A stretch of 64,000 nt of DNA from JAGVPT01 sp963772165 (GTDB lineage Bacteria > Bacteroidota > Ignavibacteria > UBA10030 > UBA8401), in assembly GCA_963772165.1 (NCBI GenBank), contig CAVYWA010000005.1, positions 310,001 through 374,000 on the forward strand. Reading direction: 5' to 3'. Of this stretch, positions 12,449 through 21,711 are shown one piece after another (the stretch's first letter is position 1; each line of letters starts with the position of its first letter). A program made the translations under genes and the position numbers. Below the pieces are notes generated by a model. It had not been told where the DNA came from and ran no database searches. It saw only the letters and a list, made by a program, of their open reading frames with translations.

Positions 12449-13468
12449 ATGCAAAATCAAAAATTTACAGTTGGTATCGACATCGGCGGTACAAATACGG
12501 TTCTCGGCCTTGTCACCAGAGACGGCGAATGCGTTGAAAAGACAAAGTTTCTCACCCAGGAGTGCCCATCCATTGAAGATTTCCGAATGAAGTTGATGAA
12601 CGGGATCACCGAACTTTCTCAAAGAAAGGGAACTGTTCGAAAGATTGGAGGCGTTGGCATTGCAGCGCCGGCTGCCCGGCATCGAGAAGGCACTATTCAA
12701 AGCCCCGCAAATCTTCAATGGGGGACGGTCGATATCGTGGGTTTATTAAAGCCGTACTATGATCTTCCAATCGTTCTTACCAATGACAGTAATGCAGCGG
12801 CGATCGGTGAGATGAAATTCGGCTTGGCAAAAGGGATGAAGAATTTCGTCGTCATAACATTGGGGACCGGGATGGGAGCCGGCATCGTTGTCGACGGCCG
12901 ATTGCTGTACGGCGAGAACGGTGTTGCCGGAGAACTCGGGCACATGACCATCGAACCGGGAGGGCGCCTGTGCGGCTGCAAGAGGCGAGGCTGTGTCGAG
13001 ACGTATGTTTCCGCAACAGGGATTCGCCGAACCGTCTTTGAATTATTGGCGCGTTCCAACGAGGAGACCGCGCTGCGAGAGATAAGCTACAACCGGCTTA
13101 CAGCGGAAAAGACCTATGAGCTTGCACTCCGCGGCGACCCTATCGCAATCGAAGCTTTTGACTTCACGGGCAAACTCTTAGGGCGTGTACTTTCAAACAC
13201 TGTCGCTGTCTTCGACCCTGAGGCTATCATCCTGTCGGGAGGCTTGATCCACGCGGGGGATTTTTTGCTCGAACCGACGACGAAATCATTTAACGAGAAT
13301 GTTCTGAAGCTTCACAAAAAAAGAGCCGTCATCCTGAAATCCCAATTGAAGGACGGTGAAGCCGCAATCCTTGGCGCAAGTTCGCTTGTCAGAGATGGTT
13401 TGGGAATGCCCGACGATTCGCCGGCAGATCCTGAAACCATCTCAGGGAATGTCGTGCTTGAGAGCTGA
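12449..13468 (+). CDS. ROK-family sugar kinase (N-acetylglucosamine kinase or glucokinase)
   Basis: A 339-residue cytosolic protein without an HTH domain. It has the active-kinase motifs: phosphate loop VGIDIGGTNTVLGL (residues ~8-20), catalytic Asp in LTNDSNAAAIGEMKFG, second phosphate motif GTGMGAGIVVDGRLLYG, sugar-binding GELGHMTIEPGG, zinc motif CGCKRRGC and adenosine motif DPEAIILSGGL. ROK kinases phosphorylate glucose, mannose or GlcNAc at C6. Given the neighbours, ATP-dependent conversion of GlcNAc to GlcNAc-6-P is the most likely role, but specificity cannot be read from the sequence. It lies 15 bases behind the ROK repressor and is probably in one operon with it. Confidence 0.85.
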   Translation: MQNQKFTVGIDIGGTNTVLGLVTRDGECVEKTKFLTQECPSIEDFRMKLMNGITELSQRKGTVRKIGGVGIAAPAARHREGTIQSPANLQWGTVDIVGLLKPYYDLPIVLTNDSNAAAIGEMKFGLAKGMKNFVVITLGTGMGAGIVVDGRLLYGENGVAGELGHMTIEPGGRLCGCKRRGCVETYVSATGIRRTVFELLARSNEETALREISYNRLTAEKTYELALRGDPIAIEAFDFTGKLLGRVLSNTVAVFDPEAIILSGGLIHAGDFLLEPTTKSFNENVLKLHKKRAVILKSQLKDGEAAILGASSLVRDGLGMPDDSPADPETISGNVVLES

Positions 13469-13633
13469 GGATACACCAACTCGGATTCACTTTTCACCGT
13501 GAGCGATGCGCTCTTGTAATCTCGACCAATGCCCGAATTGATTCATGGTGTCCATTGAGCGTGTTCACATCTTCAAAATCAACCATAAGCCCACAGAGCC
13601 TTTTTCAATGCGTGAAAAATTGAAGAGAACATT

Positions 13634-16585
13634 ATGCGTAACAGAATTATTCTTTTCTTGTTCCTTGCTGCCGTGATTTCGGCACTATGCAGTTCCTATG
13701 CGGTATCTGCGCCGGCTTCGAATATTACCGGGGTCGTGCAAGATGCTAAAACAGGTGAAGTGCTTCCCGGTGCAACCATTGTCCTCGTAGGAACCAGTCT
13801 CGGTGCATCGACGGACATCGACGGTAAGTATGTTGTTCGAAACGTGCCTTCAGGTGCATACACGATTCGCGCAACATATATCGGTTATGAACCGGCTTCA
13901 GCCAGCGTTCACGTGGCGGAAGGAGTTGAACTCAAACAGGATTTCAAGCTCACGAGCGTTGGGGTTCAGGGCGAGGTTGTCGTCGTCACGGCTCAGGCAG
14001 CCGGCCAGAATGAGGCAATCAACACGCAGCTTTCTTCACAGCAGATCGTCAGCGTAGTTTCGGCTGCGCGCATTCAGGAACTGCCGGATGCCAACGCCGC
14101 CGAGGCGCTGGGAAGACTTTCCGGTGTTGCCGTTCTGAGGAGCGGCGGCGAAGGAAATGAAGTCGTTATTCGAGGACTCCAGCCAAAATACAATGCCATT
14201 ATGATCGATGGAGTCCGGATGTCCTCATCAAACGCCAGCGACCGAAGCGCCGACCTGAGTATGATTTCTCCGTACTCGCTCGAGGGCATTGAGGTTTCAA
14301 AATCTGTTACTGCGGACCAGGATCCCGATGTGCTGGGAGGCACGGTCAATTTTAAAATGAAAGAAGCATCAACGGAAAAAGAAGGGCTGGGGCTTGAGCT
14401 TATCGGGCAAGGGGGGTACGATGGTCTTCCGGATGCTCCGAACAAGTATAACAACTACAAATATGTTGCAAGTGTTGAAGGGAGATTTTTCGAAGATCAT
14501 AGCCTCGGTATTTTGGCACAAGCTGATTTTGAAAGGAAGAATCTCAGTTCTAACGAATTGTCGGCCGGGTATAGTGAATTCCAGAATAACCAAACCGATT
14601 ACGTCATTAGTTCACTAAAGATCGATGATATTCCCAGAGACAGGGAGCGCGGCAACGGAAGTTTTGTCGTGGATTACAAATTGCCGAATGGGAAAATCAC
14701 GTTAACGAATTTCATTAGTTCTGGGACAACGGAAACCGAAACACGTCAAGAGTCTTTTACGCTTGGGGCGACAAACAATCATAGCTTTACATCGACGCTC
14801 ACAAATAGCACGTTAAATACACTCACCAACTCGCTGGAAATTGACCAGCAGCTGCCGATCTTTCATGCCGATTTGAGGCTCTCGCATACGTATTCTGAAA
14901 CAAAAGATCCGCAGGACTGGACTGTAACATTTATGCAGTCTGCGGATCCTGGCCTTAACCAATTTGCAAATAAATCGGATGTCAATCCCCAGGCCGTACC
15001 GGTGTCGGCGATTAATAATCCATCGCAGACTTTTCTGAATACTATTCAAAGTGACAATAGTTGGACGAGAGACCGTGCATTGACGGCGGCTTTAGACTTA
15101 GATGCCCCGTTGAATATATCCGATAAAATCACTTCGGTAATAAAATTCGGAGGGAAATTCATTTACCAGCCGAGATCATACACGTATGAACAATTTGATA
15201 ATCATGGAACGTCGTTCAGTTCTCCAAGCGCGACAGTTGTTGCCAACATGATTGCTGCTCAATTTCCCGGCGTGAAAGTGGAGCAAGGCGGCATCCCGAT
15301 CAACGCTTTCATAGACCCGACGTTTAATTACGGAAAATTTCTTAGCGGTAATTATGCGATGGCGTATCCTATGAATTATAGTTTGGCGGGGGCGATGGCA
15401 AATTATCTGCAAGATAACATCGCTTCAATAGAACAGCTGGATGCAGAAGGCTATTCCCGAAATCTGACGGCCTCCTCGACGAATAATTATCATGGATTCG
15501 AGCATCAAAGCGCTGCTTATGTCATGGAAACATTTAACATCGGCGAGCAGATTACCCTGATCCCCGGCATACGATACCAAGATTTTCGCACTCACTACAT
15601 TGCACCACAAGACATCCAGCATACATTTTCGTATGCGGAGTTTGACGGGTATGATACGCTTGTTGAAAAGGATCACTACTATTGGCTGCCCGATGTTTCG
15701 TTGCGCTACAAACCGTTTTCGTGGTTTGACGTACGCCTTTCCTACTCAAGCACTTTGGCCTATCCCGACTACAATGCCATTACGCCAAGAATTGACGTTG
15801 CCGGCGGCGGCAATATTTCATGGAACAATACCAACTTAGTCCCTTCTCATTCCAGAAACTACGATGCGTACTTTTCTTTTTATGATAACACCATCGGGTT
15901 GTTTACCGTCGGTGGATTCTTAAAACAAATTGACAACCTTATTTATACGTATTCATTCGGTGTTCCCGATACGGAATTGTTGCAGTATTATCCGCAGAGA
16001 TATGTCCAGGGAGTGAATGCTTCAGGGCTTAGCGGAGTAATAACGAGTTTTGTCAACAATCCATACAGAGTTAACGATTATGGAATGGAACTTGACTGGC
16101 AGACACATTTCTGGTATTTGCCTCAACCGTTCAATGGATTAGTTTTAAATACGAATTACACACACATATTTTCAAACGCGAAATATCCCATTACGTATCT
16201 GCCGCCGACGCGAGGCGCAACGCAAATAGATACATTTTTTACGGCTCCGCTTATTGACCAGCCTGCCAATGTCGTGAATCTTGCTGTCGGGTATGATTAT
16301 CGCGGTTTCTCAATACGTGTCTCGATGATTTACACATCCAAAATATACACGGGATCCGCCGGGTCGGATTTCTATACACAATTGCATGCTTCGACGCTCG
16401 CAAACAACCGCTGGGATATCTCAGTCAAACAAGAGTTGCCATGGTTCGGCGTTCAGGTCTACGGTGATTTGAACAATTTGACTGCGGTGCAGGACATCAG
16501 CGCTATTCAAGCGACGACAGGAGTACCTAAATCGATGGAGTTGTATGGAATGAGCGCCGATGTGGGACTTCGGTGGCATCTATGA
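13634..16585 (+). CDS. TonB-dependent receptor (TonB-Xanth-Caul type) with N-terminal CarboxypepD-like domain
   Basis: A 983-residue outer-membrane protein. After a signal peptide (to ~residue 26, YAVSAPA) comes a carboxypeptidase-regulatory-like domain (ITGVVQDAKTGEVLPGATIVL ... GYEPASASV, ~30-115). The plug has the 'IQELPDANAAEALGRLSGVAV ... VVIRGLQPKYNAIMIDGVRM' pattern (~145-195) of the TIGR01782 group, whose members in Xanthomonas and Caulobacter are tied to oligosaccharide, including GlcNAc, uptake. The rest is the 22-strand barrel ending in an aromatic residue pattern (LRWHL). No SusD-like partner gene follows, so this is not a SusCD pair. It probably imports chito-oligosaccharides across the outer membrane using TonB energy. 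Confidence 0.85.
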   Translation: MRNRIILFLFLAAVISALCSSYAVSAPASNITGVVQDAKTGEVLPGATIVLVGTSLGASTDIDGKYVVRNVPSGAYTIRATYIGYEPASASVHVAEGVELKQDFKLTSVGVQGEVVVVTAQAAGQNEAINTQLSSQQIVSVVSAARIQELPDANAAEALGRLSGVAVLRSGGEGNEVVIRGLQPKYNAIMIDGVRMSSSNASDRSADLSMISPYSLEGIEVSKSVTADQDPDVLGGTVNFKMKEASTEKEGLGLELIGQGGYDGLPDAPNKYNNYKYVASVEGRFFEDHSLGILAQADFERKNLSSNELSAGYSEFQNNQTDYVISSLKIDDIPRDRERGNGSFVVDYKLPNGKITLTNFISSGTTETETRQESFTLGATNNHSFTSTLTNSTLNTLTNSLEIDQQLPIFHADLRLSHTYSETKDPQDWTVTFMQSADPGLNQFANKSDVNPQAVPVSAINNPSQTFLNTIQSDNSWTRDRALTAALDLDAPLNISDKITSVIKFGGKFIYQPRSYTYEQFDNHGTSFSSPSATVVANMIAAQFPGVKVEQGGIPINAFIDPTFNYGKFLSGNYAMAYPMNYSLAGAMANYLQDNIASIEQLDAEGYSRNLTASSTNNYHGFEHQSAAYVMETFNIGEQITLIPGIRYQDFRTHYIAPQDIQHTFSYAEFDGYDTLVEKDHYYWLPDVSLRYKPFSWFDVRLSYSSTLAYPDYNAITPRIDVAGGGNISWNNTNLVPSHSRNYDAYFSFYDNTIGLFTVGGFLKQIDNLIYTYSFGVPDTELLQYYPQRYVQGVNASGLSGVITSFVNNPYRVNDYGMELDWQTHFWYLPQPFNGLVLNTNYTHIFSNAKYPITYLPPTRGATQIDTFFTAPLIDQPANVVNLAVGYDYRGFSIRVSMIYTSKIYTGSAGSDFYTQLHASTLANNRWDISVKQELPWFGVQVYGDLNNLTAVQDISAIQATTGVPKSMELYGMSADVGLRWHL

Positions 16586-16723
16586 TCTGAATGACAATAT
16601 TTGCTGGCCGGTGTGGGTAGTTAGTAAAGTTCTTTAAAGGGTGCTGATGGTTTGGAAGTAAAAAAAACGCTAGAGAGAGATGCTGTTGTCCATTTTTTGT
16701 GATACATCATTAACCGAATTTCT

Positions 16724-16865
16724 AACAAACAACTTTTTAAACCAATTATTAAAGGAGGCGACGGAACACACCTAAAGCGTACGGTTCCAGAGGTAAAACC
16801 ACTCTCTTCTGAAAAAAATGCAAAACGAAAGTGTGGTTGTAAATCCGTAATTACACTTAACAAAC
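16724..16865 (+). promoter_or_regulatory. Two AACAAAC half-sites upstream of the beta-helix gene
   Basis: AACAAAC occurs at 16724-16730 and again within AACAAACTTAA at 16859-16869, next to the Shine-Dalgarno AAGGAG. These match the right arm of the ROK operator at 11125-11136. Full palindromes are not present, so binding would be weak; the link to the ROK regulators is tentative. Confidence 0.3.
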
Positions 16866-16880
16866 TTAAGGAGAGTAATC

Positions 16881-18743
16881 ATGAAATATCTATTCACCGT
16901 GACATTTATCGTTGCGATGGCGGTGCTGTTGTTCGCGCCGGCCCGGTCGTTTGCGGGTGATACGCTTGTTGTTGCAACTTCTCAGACCGTTAATCTTGAT
17001 AAACAAATCAACAGTGACACTGTTGCCGGCGGAGCTAACGCGCACAAAGTGTATGAACTGACGACGACAAATGAAACATACTTGATCGATGGACCAATAA
17101 CGTCGAAATCGAGTATTGCCATTATCGGTGTCCCCGGCGCCAATGGGGTACTGCCTTGCATCCAGCCGCACACACAGTCGGATAATACTGTTCCGGTCAA
17201 CATGCTCGTTTTTGTTGGAGCAAATACCACAGTGCAGTTACAGAACCTCTACCTGCTCGGATTATCCAATACAAACACTACCGATGCCGTGAATGGCGCG
17301 AATGCATGTGCAATTCAGATTTCGGCAGACAAGATTGCGCTTAAATTAAACAACGTGGTGTTTGATGAATGGCGTGCATTTGCCATCGGCTATAATGGCC
17401 AGTGGGATAAGTTCTTCATCTTCAACTGTAAGTTCAGAAATATGGTTGATCCGACACAACAGTACATCGGAGAAGTGATCCGTAATGAATGGCCCGGTGC
17501 CGCGTATACCGATAGCATGGTTTTCAGGTACAATACCATGTTATGCGTTAATGGTTATGCTGCGGGTCCTGTCACGAAGTACTATCAATCATACTTCGAA
17601 TTTTCACACAACGATGTCGTGTATACTTTCAAGAATCCTTTCTTCATCTTTAACGAAACCAATGCCAAAATTGATAACAATGTCTTTTACGGTACGTATG
17701 TCGGCGGCACAAACTATACGGAAACTCCATGGTGGGATAACCTCTGGTATGGCGATGTTGATATCAGCACCATTTCCTTTGAACAACTGAACGGTGCCAA
17801 CGCGGCAGCGTTTGATGCAGCTGACTCTTCAGGATTTTACGCAAAATCCAATTACATCGGTGCGGCAAATGCCACAGACTCTGCTGCAGATGATGCTTGG
17901 GTCGCTGCTTTAGAAGCAAAAGCCGAAAATATGAGAACAATAGAAGTGAAGAACAATTCATATTTTCAGCCTTCAGGTGTTACCGGATTCTGGACAGCAT
18001 TGGACGATACGGCACGATGGACGTATCCGGATCCTACGCATCACGATTCTCTGGGGTTTGTCTACGGCGACTCAACGATCACACCGACGTGGATGAATTC
18101 ACGAACGACAGGCTTGTTCTCTTCCTCCTCTACGGAAAAAGGATTTGTCCAGTCGGGTAATGTGATGACCGATCCCGGATTTCCTACGGCAATTTCTTCG
18201 GATGTCTTAACAGGAGCTACCGGTGATGGTGTTGGTCTTCTGAAATATATTGAAGAAATAAGAGGCGGAACCGCTTCTACAGATCGTTGGGGATACCAAA
18301 GGACAACCGCTCAAAATACCTCGACATGGATGCCGACATGGCCGCTGCCGGAAGCAACTTCCAATAGCCTGAAATACACTGCTACCCTGACATCAACAGA
18401 CGGTCTACCGGTTGGCGATCCATATTGGTTTACCGGTAATCTCTCCGGCGTTGCAACGACGGCGAAAACAGTTCCACATGCATTTACGTTGTCCGAAGCA
18501 TATCCGAATCCTTTCAACCCGAGCACCAATATCCAGTACAGTCTCCCGGCATCGGGAAGCGTCAGCCTGAGAGTGTACAACGTTCTCGGACAGCTCGTAA
18601 AGACGCTTGTCGATAACGCACATCAGGAAGCGGGAACCTACACCGTTCGCGTCGACATGTCGAATGTGACAAGCGGTGTTTATTTCTACTCCCTTGAACA
18701 AGGAAACAATAAGCTCGTTCACAAAATGATGTTGCTGAAGTAA
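16881..18743 (+). CDS. Secreted beta-helix-like protein with T9SS sorting domain, second copy
   Basis: A 620-residue protein beginning with a signal peptide (MKYLFTVTFIVAMAVLLFAPARSFAG); AAGGAGAG lies upstream of the ATG. The middle contains short beta-helix rungs (LKLNNVVFDEW, FIFNCKFRNM, VFRYNTMLCV, FEFSHNDVVYTF, KIDNNVFYGTY). The C-terminal ~85 residues (FTLSEAYPNPFNPSTNIQYS ... SGVYFYSLEQ ... KMMLLK) are a T9SS type A sorting domain. It is homologous to the 5326-7317 protein along its length. Its place between a TonB receptor and a chitinase suggests a surface role in polysaccharide binding, but no catalytic motif or substrate can be named. Confidence 0.8.
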   Translation: MKYLFTVTFIVAMAVLLFAPARSFAGDTLVVATSQTVNLDKQINSDTVAGGANAHKVYELTTTNETYLIDGPITSKSSIAIIGVPGANGVLPCIQPHTQSDNTVPVNMLVFVGANTTVQLQNLYLLGLSNTNTTDAVNGANACAIQISADKIALKLNNVVFDEWRAFAIGYNGQWDKFFIFNCKFRNMVDPTQQYIGEVIRNEWPGAAYTDSMVFRYNTMLCVNGYAAGPVTKYYQSYFEFSHNDVVYTFKNPFFIFNETNAKIDNNVFYGTYVGGTNYTETPWWDNLWYGDVDISTISFEQLNGANAAAFDAADSSGFYAKSNYIGAANATDSAADDAWVAALEAKAENMRTIEVKNNSYFQPSGVTGFWTALDDTARWTYPDPTHHDSLGFVYGDSTITPTWMNSRTTGLFSSSSTEKGFVQSGNVMTDPGFPTAISSDVLTGATGDGVGLLKYIEEIRGGTASTDRWGYQRTTAQNTSTWMPTWPLPEATSNSLKYTATLTSTDGLPVGDPYWFTGNLSGVATTAKTVPHAFTLSEAYPNPFNPSTNIQYSLPASGSVSLRVYNVLGQLVKTLVDNAHQEAGTYTVRVDMSNVTSGVYFYSLEQGNNKLVHKMMLLK

Positions 18744-18766
18744 TTCTTTTTTCTCCTATCCTACTA

Positions 18767-18799
18767 TCACAGGGGGTGCCATGGCGGTGCCCCCTGTGA
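18767..18799 (+). terminator. Hairpin after the beta-helix gene
   Basis: TCACAGGGGG and CCCCCTGTGA form a perfect 10-bp stem with a 13-base loop that itself contains GCCATGGC. It lies 24 bases after the stop codon. No U-tract follows on the plus strand, so it may be a weak terminator or an RNA-stabilising element. Confidence 0.5.
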
Positions 18800-18973
18800 T
18801 TGCGTTTCAGGCGAGCCTCGTTCCAGCGATGCCGGCTTCGGTGCTTTGAGGTGCAAGCAATCAGGAAAATGAGTTCAACCTTCCTATGCAATGATTCCCG
18901 AGGGCGATGCAGATGTTATCGTTGAACCGTGCTCGACTCGTTCAAGAGAAATTGTTCCATTGAATTGAATGCA

Positions 18974-20362
18974 ATGAAAATCTCCCCTCGCTCTCTCGCC
19001 CTGCACTTCCTGTTGTCATCGATGATATTATCGATAAGCGCGCAGGCACAATACCATGTCGTCGGATACTATCCAATGTGGGAACGGGCGATCTTGCCTG
19101 CGTCGAGTGTAAAATACAATTCTCTGACGCATCTCATCCATGCGTTTGCATGGCCGAATGCCGACGGAAGCATTGCGTCGGATGATGTTGTTGTCGATAC
19201 GGCGCTCATCAATACGACTCATCGGGCTGGCCGCAAAATCCTCCTGTCATATGGCGGAGCGGGAACCACGCAAACAAATAATTTTGCTACCGTTACGGCG
19301 GACTCGGCACTCCGTAAAACATTTATCAATAACATTGTTTCGCAGCTCTCGGCTTCTCATTACGACGGTGCCGATTTGGATTGGGAGGGGCCGTCGACTC
19401 TCGCTCAAAAGGCGAATGAAGTTGCTTTTGTCCGGGAGTTGCGTTCCGCATTTCTTGCCGTCGACACGACGTGGCTCATCACGATGGCCATTGGCGCGTC
19501 GGATTGGTCCGGGCAATGGCGTGATTTTACGGCGCTTGCACCGTCTGTCGATTGGTTCAACGCCATGGAATACGATTTTCACGGAAGCTGGAGCTCGATT
19601 TCCGGACATAACGCTCCGTTGATGCTCGGTACCGATCCCCTCGCAGATCCAGATGCGTACTCAATTGTTCAAAGCATTCAGTACCTCGCCGGAACCCGCG
19701 CAATCCCTAAAGACAAACTCGTTCTCGGTCTCCCGTTTTATGGAAAATCATTCGGCACTTCTACACTCTACACGCGGTACTCCGGTGAAGCTGATCTCGC
19801 TTACAGCGCCATCATCGACACGCTGAAGAGTGGCTCGTGGACGTACATGTGGGACAGTGCATCGAACGCCCCTTATTACACATCATTGTCTCCCCCCGAG
19901 CTTATTACGCTTGACGATTCTGCTTCGATAGCACTGAAATGTCAATACGCGAGGACTGAAGGTTTGGCAGGAGTGATGATCTGGGAAATCAGCCAGGACC
20001 TGATAGGTCAGGAACAGCCGCTCATGGATGCCATCGGGGCTCAGATGATAACGACCGGGGTTGCCGTTGAGGCCAGGCCGAAAACGATTCCTGCAGGCTT
20101 TGTTCTCTACGACAATTACCCGAATCCATTTAATCCGTCCACGACGATTAAATTCTCCGTACCTTTCGCTTCGAACGTTACCATCAAAGTCTTCGATGTG
20201 CTTGGGCGCGAGGTAGCGACGCTGCTCAACGAACGCAGGGCTGCGGGTGCGGGCAGCGTTCGGTTCGATGTTTCGCAGCACGGCATCGCCAGCGGCGTAT
20301 ACTTTTATAGGATTCAGGCTGGGGCTTTCGATCAAACAAAAAAAATGATACTTCTGCAGTAA
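18974..20362 (+). CDS. GH18 chitinase with T9SS sorting domain
   Basis: A 463-residue protein from ATG 18974 (an upstream GTG/ATG frame extension lacks signal-peptide character). Residues 1-25 are a signal peptide. The GH18 barrel starts at HVVGYYPMW and carries the catalytic DGADLDWE (residues 131-138, DxxDxDxE with Glu as acid/base), an SYGG motif (KILLSYGGAG), NAMEYDFHG for substrate positioning and MIWEIS at barrel strand 8. The C-terminal ~85 residues (YDNYPNPFNPSTTIKFSVP ... GVYFYRIQ ... KKMILLQ) are a T9SS domain, so the enzyme acts outside the cell or on its surface, cutting chitin into short oligosaccharides. It is followed 34 bases later by the MFS carrier. Confidence 0.9.
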   Translation: MKISPRSLALHFLLSSMILSISAQAQYHVVGYYPMWERAILPASSVKYNSLTHLIHAFAWPNADGSIASDDVVVDTALINTTHRAGRKILLSYGGAGTTQTNNFATVTADSALRKTFINNIVSQLSASHYDGADLDWEGPSTLAQKANEVAFVRELRSAFLAVDTTWLITMAIGASDWSGQWRDFTALAPSVDWFNAMEYDFHGSWSSISGHNAPLMLGTDPLADPDAYSIVQSIQYLAGTRAIPKDKLVLGLPFYGKSFGTSTLYTRYSGEADLAYSAIIDTLKSGSWTYMWDSASNAPYYTSLSPPELITLDDSASIALKCQYARTEGLAGVMIWEISQDLIGQEQPLMDAIGAQMITTGVAVEARPKTIPAGFVLYDNYPNPFNPSTTIKFSVPFASNVTIKVFDVLGREVATLLNERRAAGAGSVRFDVSQHGIASGVYFYRIQAGAFDQTKKMILLQ

Positions 20363-20396
20363 TGCTTTTACCATTCCCTAACATTAGGAATAGTCA

Positions 20397-21668
20397 ATGT
20401 CTACCGACAACGAATTGAAACCGCGCCATCCCGGACTCTGGGTGCCGACGCTGTATACCGCCGAGGGGCTGCCGTTCGTTGTCGTCAACGTTGTTTCCGT
20501 TTTGATGTACAAAAGTATGGGAAAAACGGACGGCGAGATCGCATTTTTTACCACGCTTGTTGCTTTACCCTGGATGCTGAAACCGTTTTGGGGGCCGGTT
20601 CTTGAAATGTTCAAAACAAAAAAGTATTTCGTTGTTGCGACGCAGTTTGCGGGCGGGGTTCTATTTGGATCGCTGGCGCTTACGCTGCAATTGCCCAGTT
20701 TTTTTCAATGGTCTCTTGTTCTCTTTGCCATCATCGCATTTAATTTTGCCACGCACGACATCGCCGCCGACGGCGTGTATGTCAATGTTCTTTCGGATAA
20801 ACAGCAATCGCAATACGTCGGATGGCAGGGGGCATTCTATAACGTCGGTAAAATTCTTTCACAGGGGGTTTTCGTTATAATTGCCGGAAAGCTTGAAATA
20901 AGCATTGGCGTAGTTCCGGCGTGGGGTGTGGTGATGGGGATGTTCGCGGCGATTCTTATTCTCTTGAGCCTTTACCATGCACGATTTCTTCCAACGGGAG
21001 GCGCATCGGGGAACGTGCAAACAATGAAGGAAGCGTTCGCCACTTTCAAAGATGTCGTGATAACTTTTTTCCAGAAGAAATATATTTGGTGGGGGATTAT
21101 TTTCTTGGTGCTGTATCGTTTCGCCGAAGGGCAAGCCATAAAAATCGTCCCCCTTTTTATGCGGGCTGCGAGAACCCACGGCGGGCTCGGGCTTTCGACG
21201 GAAGAGATCGGCTTGTTGTACGGCTTTTTCCCGCCGCTTGCATTCATCCTCGGCTCCGTGTTGTCGGGATACTTTACCGCAAACAAAGGTTTGCGAAAAT
21301 CACTCTTCATCCTCTGCTGTTTTTTTAATATCCCGTTTGCCGTCTACACGTTTCTTGCCATCGCCCAGCCTTCGAACTTTTATGTGATCGAATCCGCTGT
21401 CGTGTTTGAGTATTTCGGGTATGGCTTCGGGTTTATCGGATTGACGTTGTTTATGATGCAGCAAATCGCCCCGGGAAAATATAAGATGGCGCACTATGCT
21501 TTTGCGACAGCACTCATGGCGCTTGGATTCAACATACCGTCGATGCTGAGCGGATTTTTGAGCGACCTTCTCGGTTACAGAGATTTCTTTCTCTGGGTCA
21601 TCATTGCAACGGTTCCATCATTTATCGCAACGTGGTTTGTTCCATTCCGGGAGATTAAGGAAGCGTGA
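20397..21668 (+). CDS. AmpG/PAT-type MFS transporter, likely for chito-oligosaccharides
   Basis: A 423-residue membrane protein with about 12 membrane helices. The opening 'PGLWVPTLYTAEGLPFVVVNVVSVLMYKSMGKTDGEIAFFTTLVALPWMLKPFWGP' is typical of the PAT/AmpG family, with the conserved 'lPwmlKpfWgP' loop and 'HDIAADG' in helix 4. AmpG imports GlcNAc-anhydromuropeptides through the inner membrane. Homologues in chitin loci are thought to carry chitobiose or GlcNAc. Position between two chitinases and before a GH94 phosphorylase supports import of N,N'-diacetylchitobiose for phosphorolysis in the cytosol. The second chitinase starts 43 bases after its stop. Confidence 0.8.
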   Translation: MSTDNELKPRHPGLWVPTLYTAEGLPFVVVNVVSVLMYKSMGKTDGEIAFFTTLVALPWMLKPFWGPVLEMFKTKKYFVVATQFAGGVLFGSLALTLQLPSFFQWSLVLFAIIAFNFATHDIAADGVYVNVLSDKQQSQYVGWQGAFYNVGKILSQGVFVIIAGKLEISIGVVPAWGVVMGMFAAILILLSLYHARFLPTGGASGNVQTMKEAFATFKDVVITFFQKKYIWWGIIFLVLYRFAEGQAIKIVPLFMRAARTHGGLGLSTEEIGLLYGFFPPLAFILGSVLSGYFTANKGLRKSLFILCCFFNIPFAVYTFLAIAQPSNFYVIESAVVFEYFGYGFGFIGLTLFMMQQIAPGKYKMAHYAFATALMALGFNIPSMLSGFLSDLLGYRDFFLWVIIATVPSFIATWFVPFREIKEA

Positions 21669-21711
21669 TGATAAAAGAACACATCACGAAATAAGTCTAT
21701 TCAATCGTACT

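Noticed and set aside
12134..12718. Minus-strand ORF of 194 residues across the two ROK genes
   Set aside because: It overlaps two well-supported plus-strand genes and has no motif; a shadow frame.
13634..16880. SusC/SusD-type polysaccharide utilisation locus
   Set aside because: The receptor is followed by a beta-helix protein, not by a SusD-like lipoprotein, and its plug motif is that of TonB-Xanth-Caul receptors.
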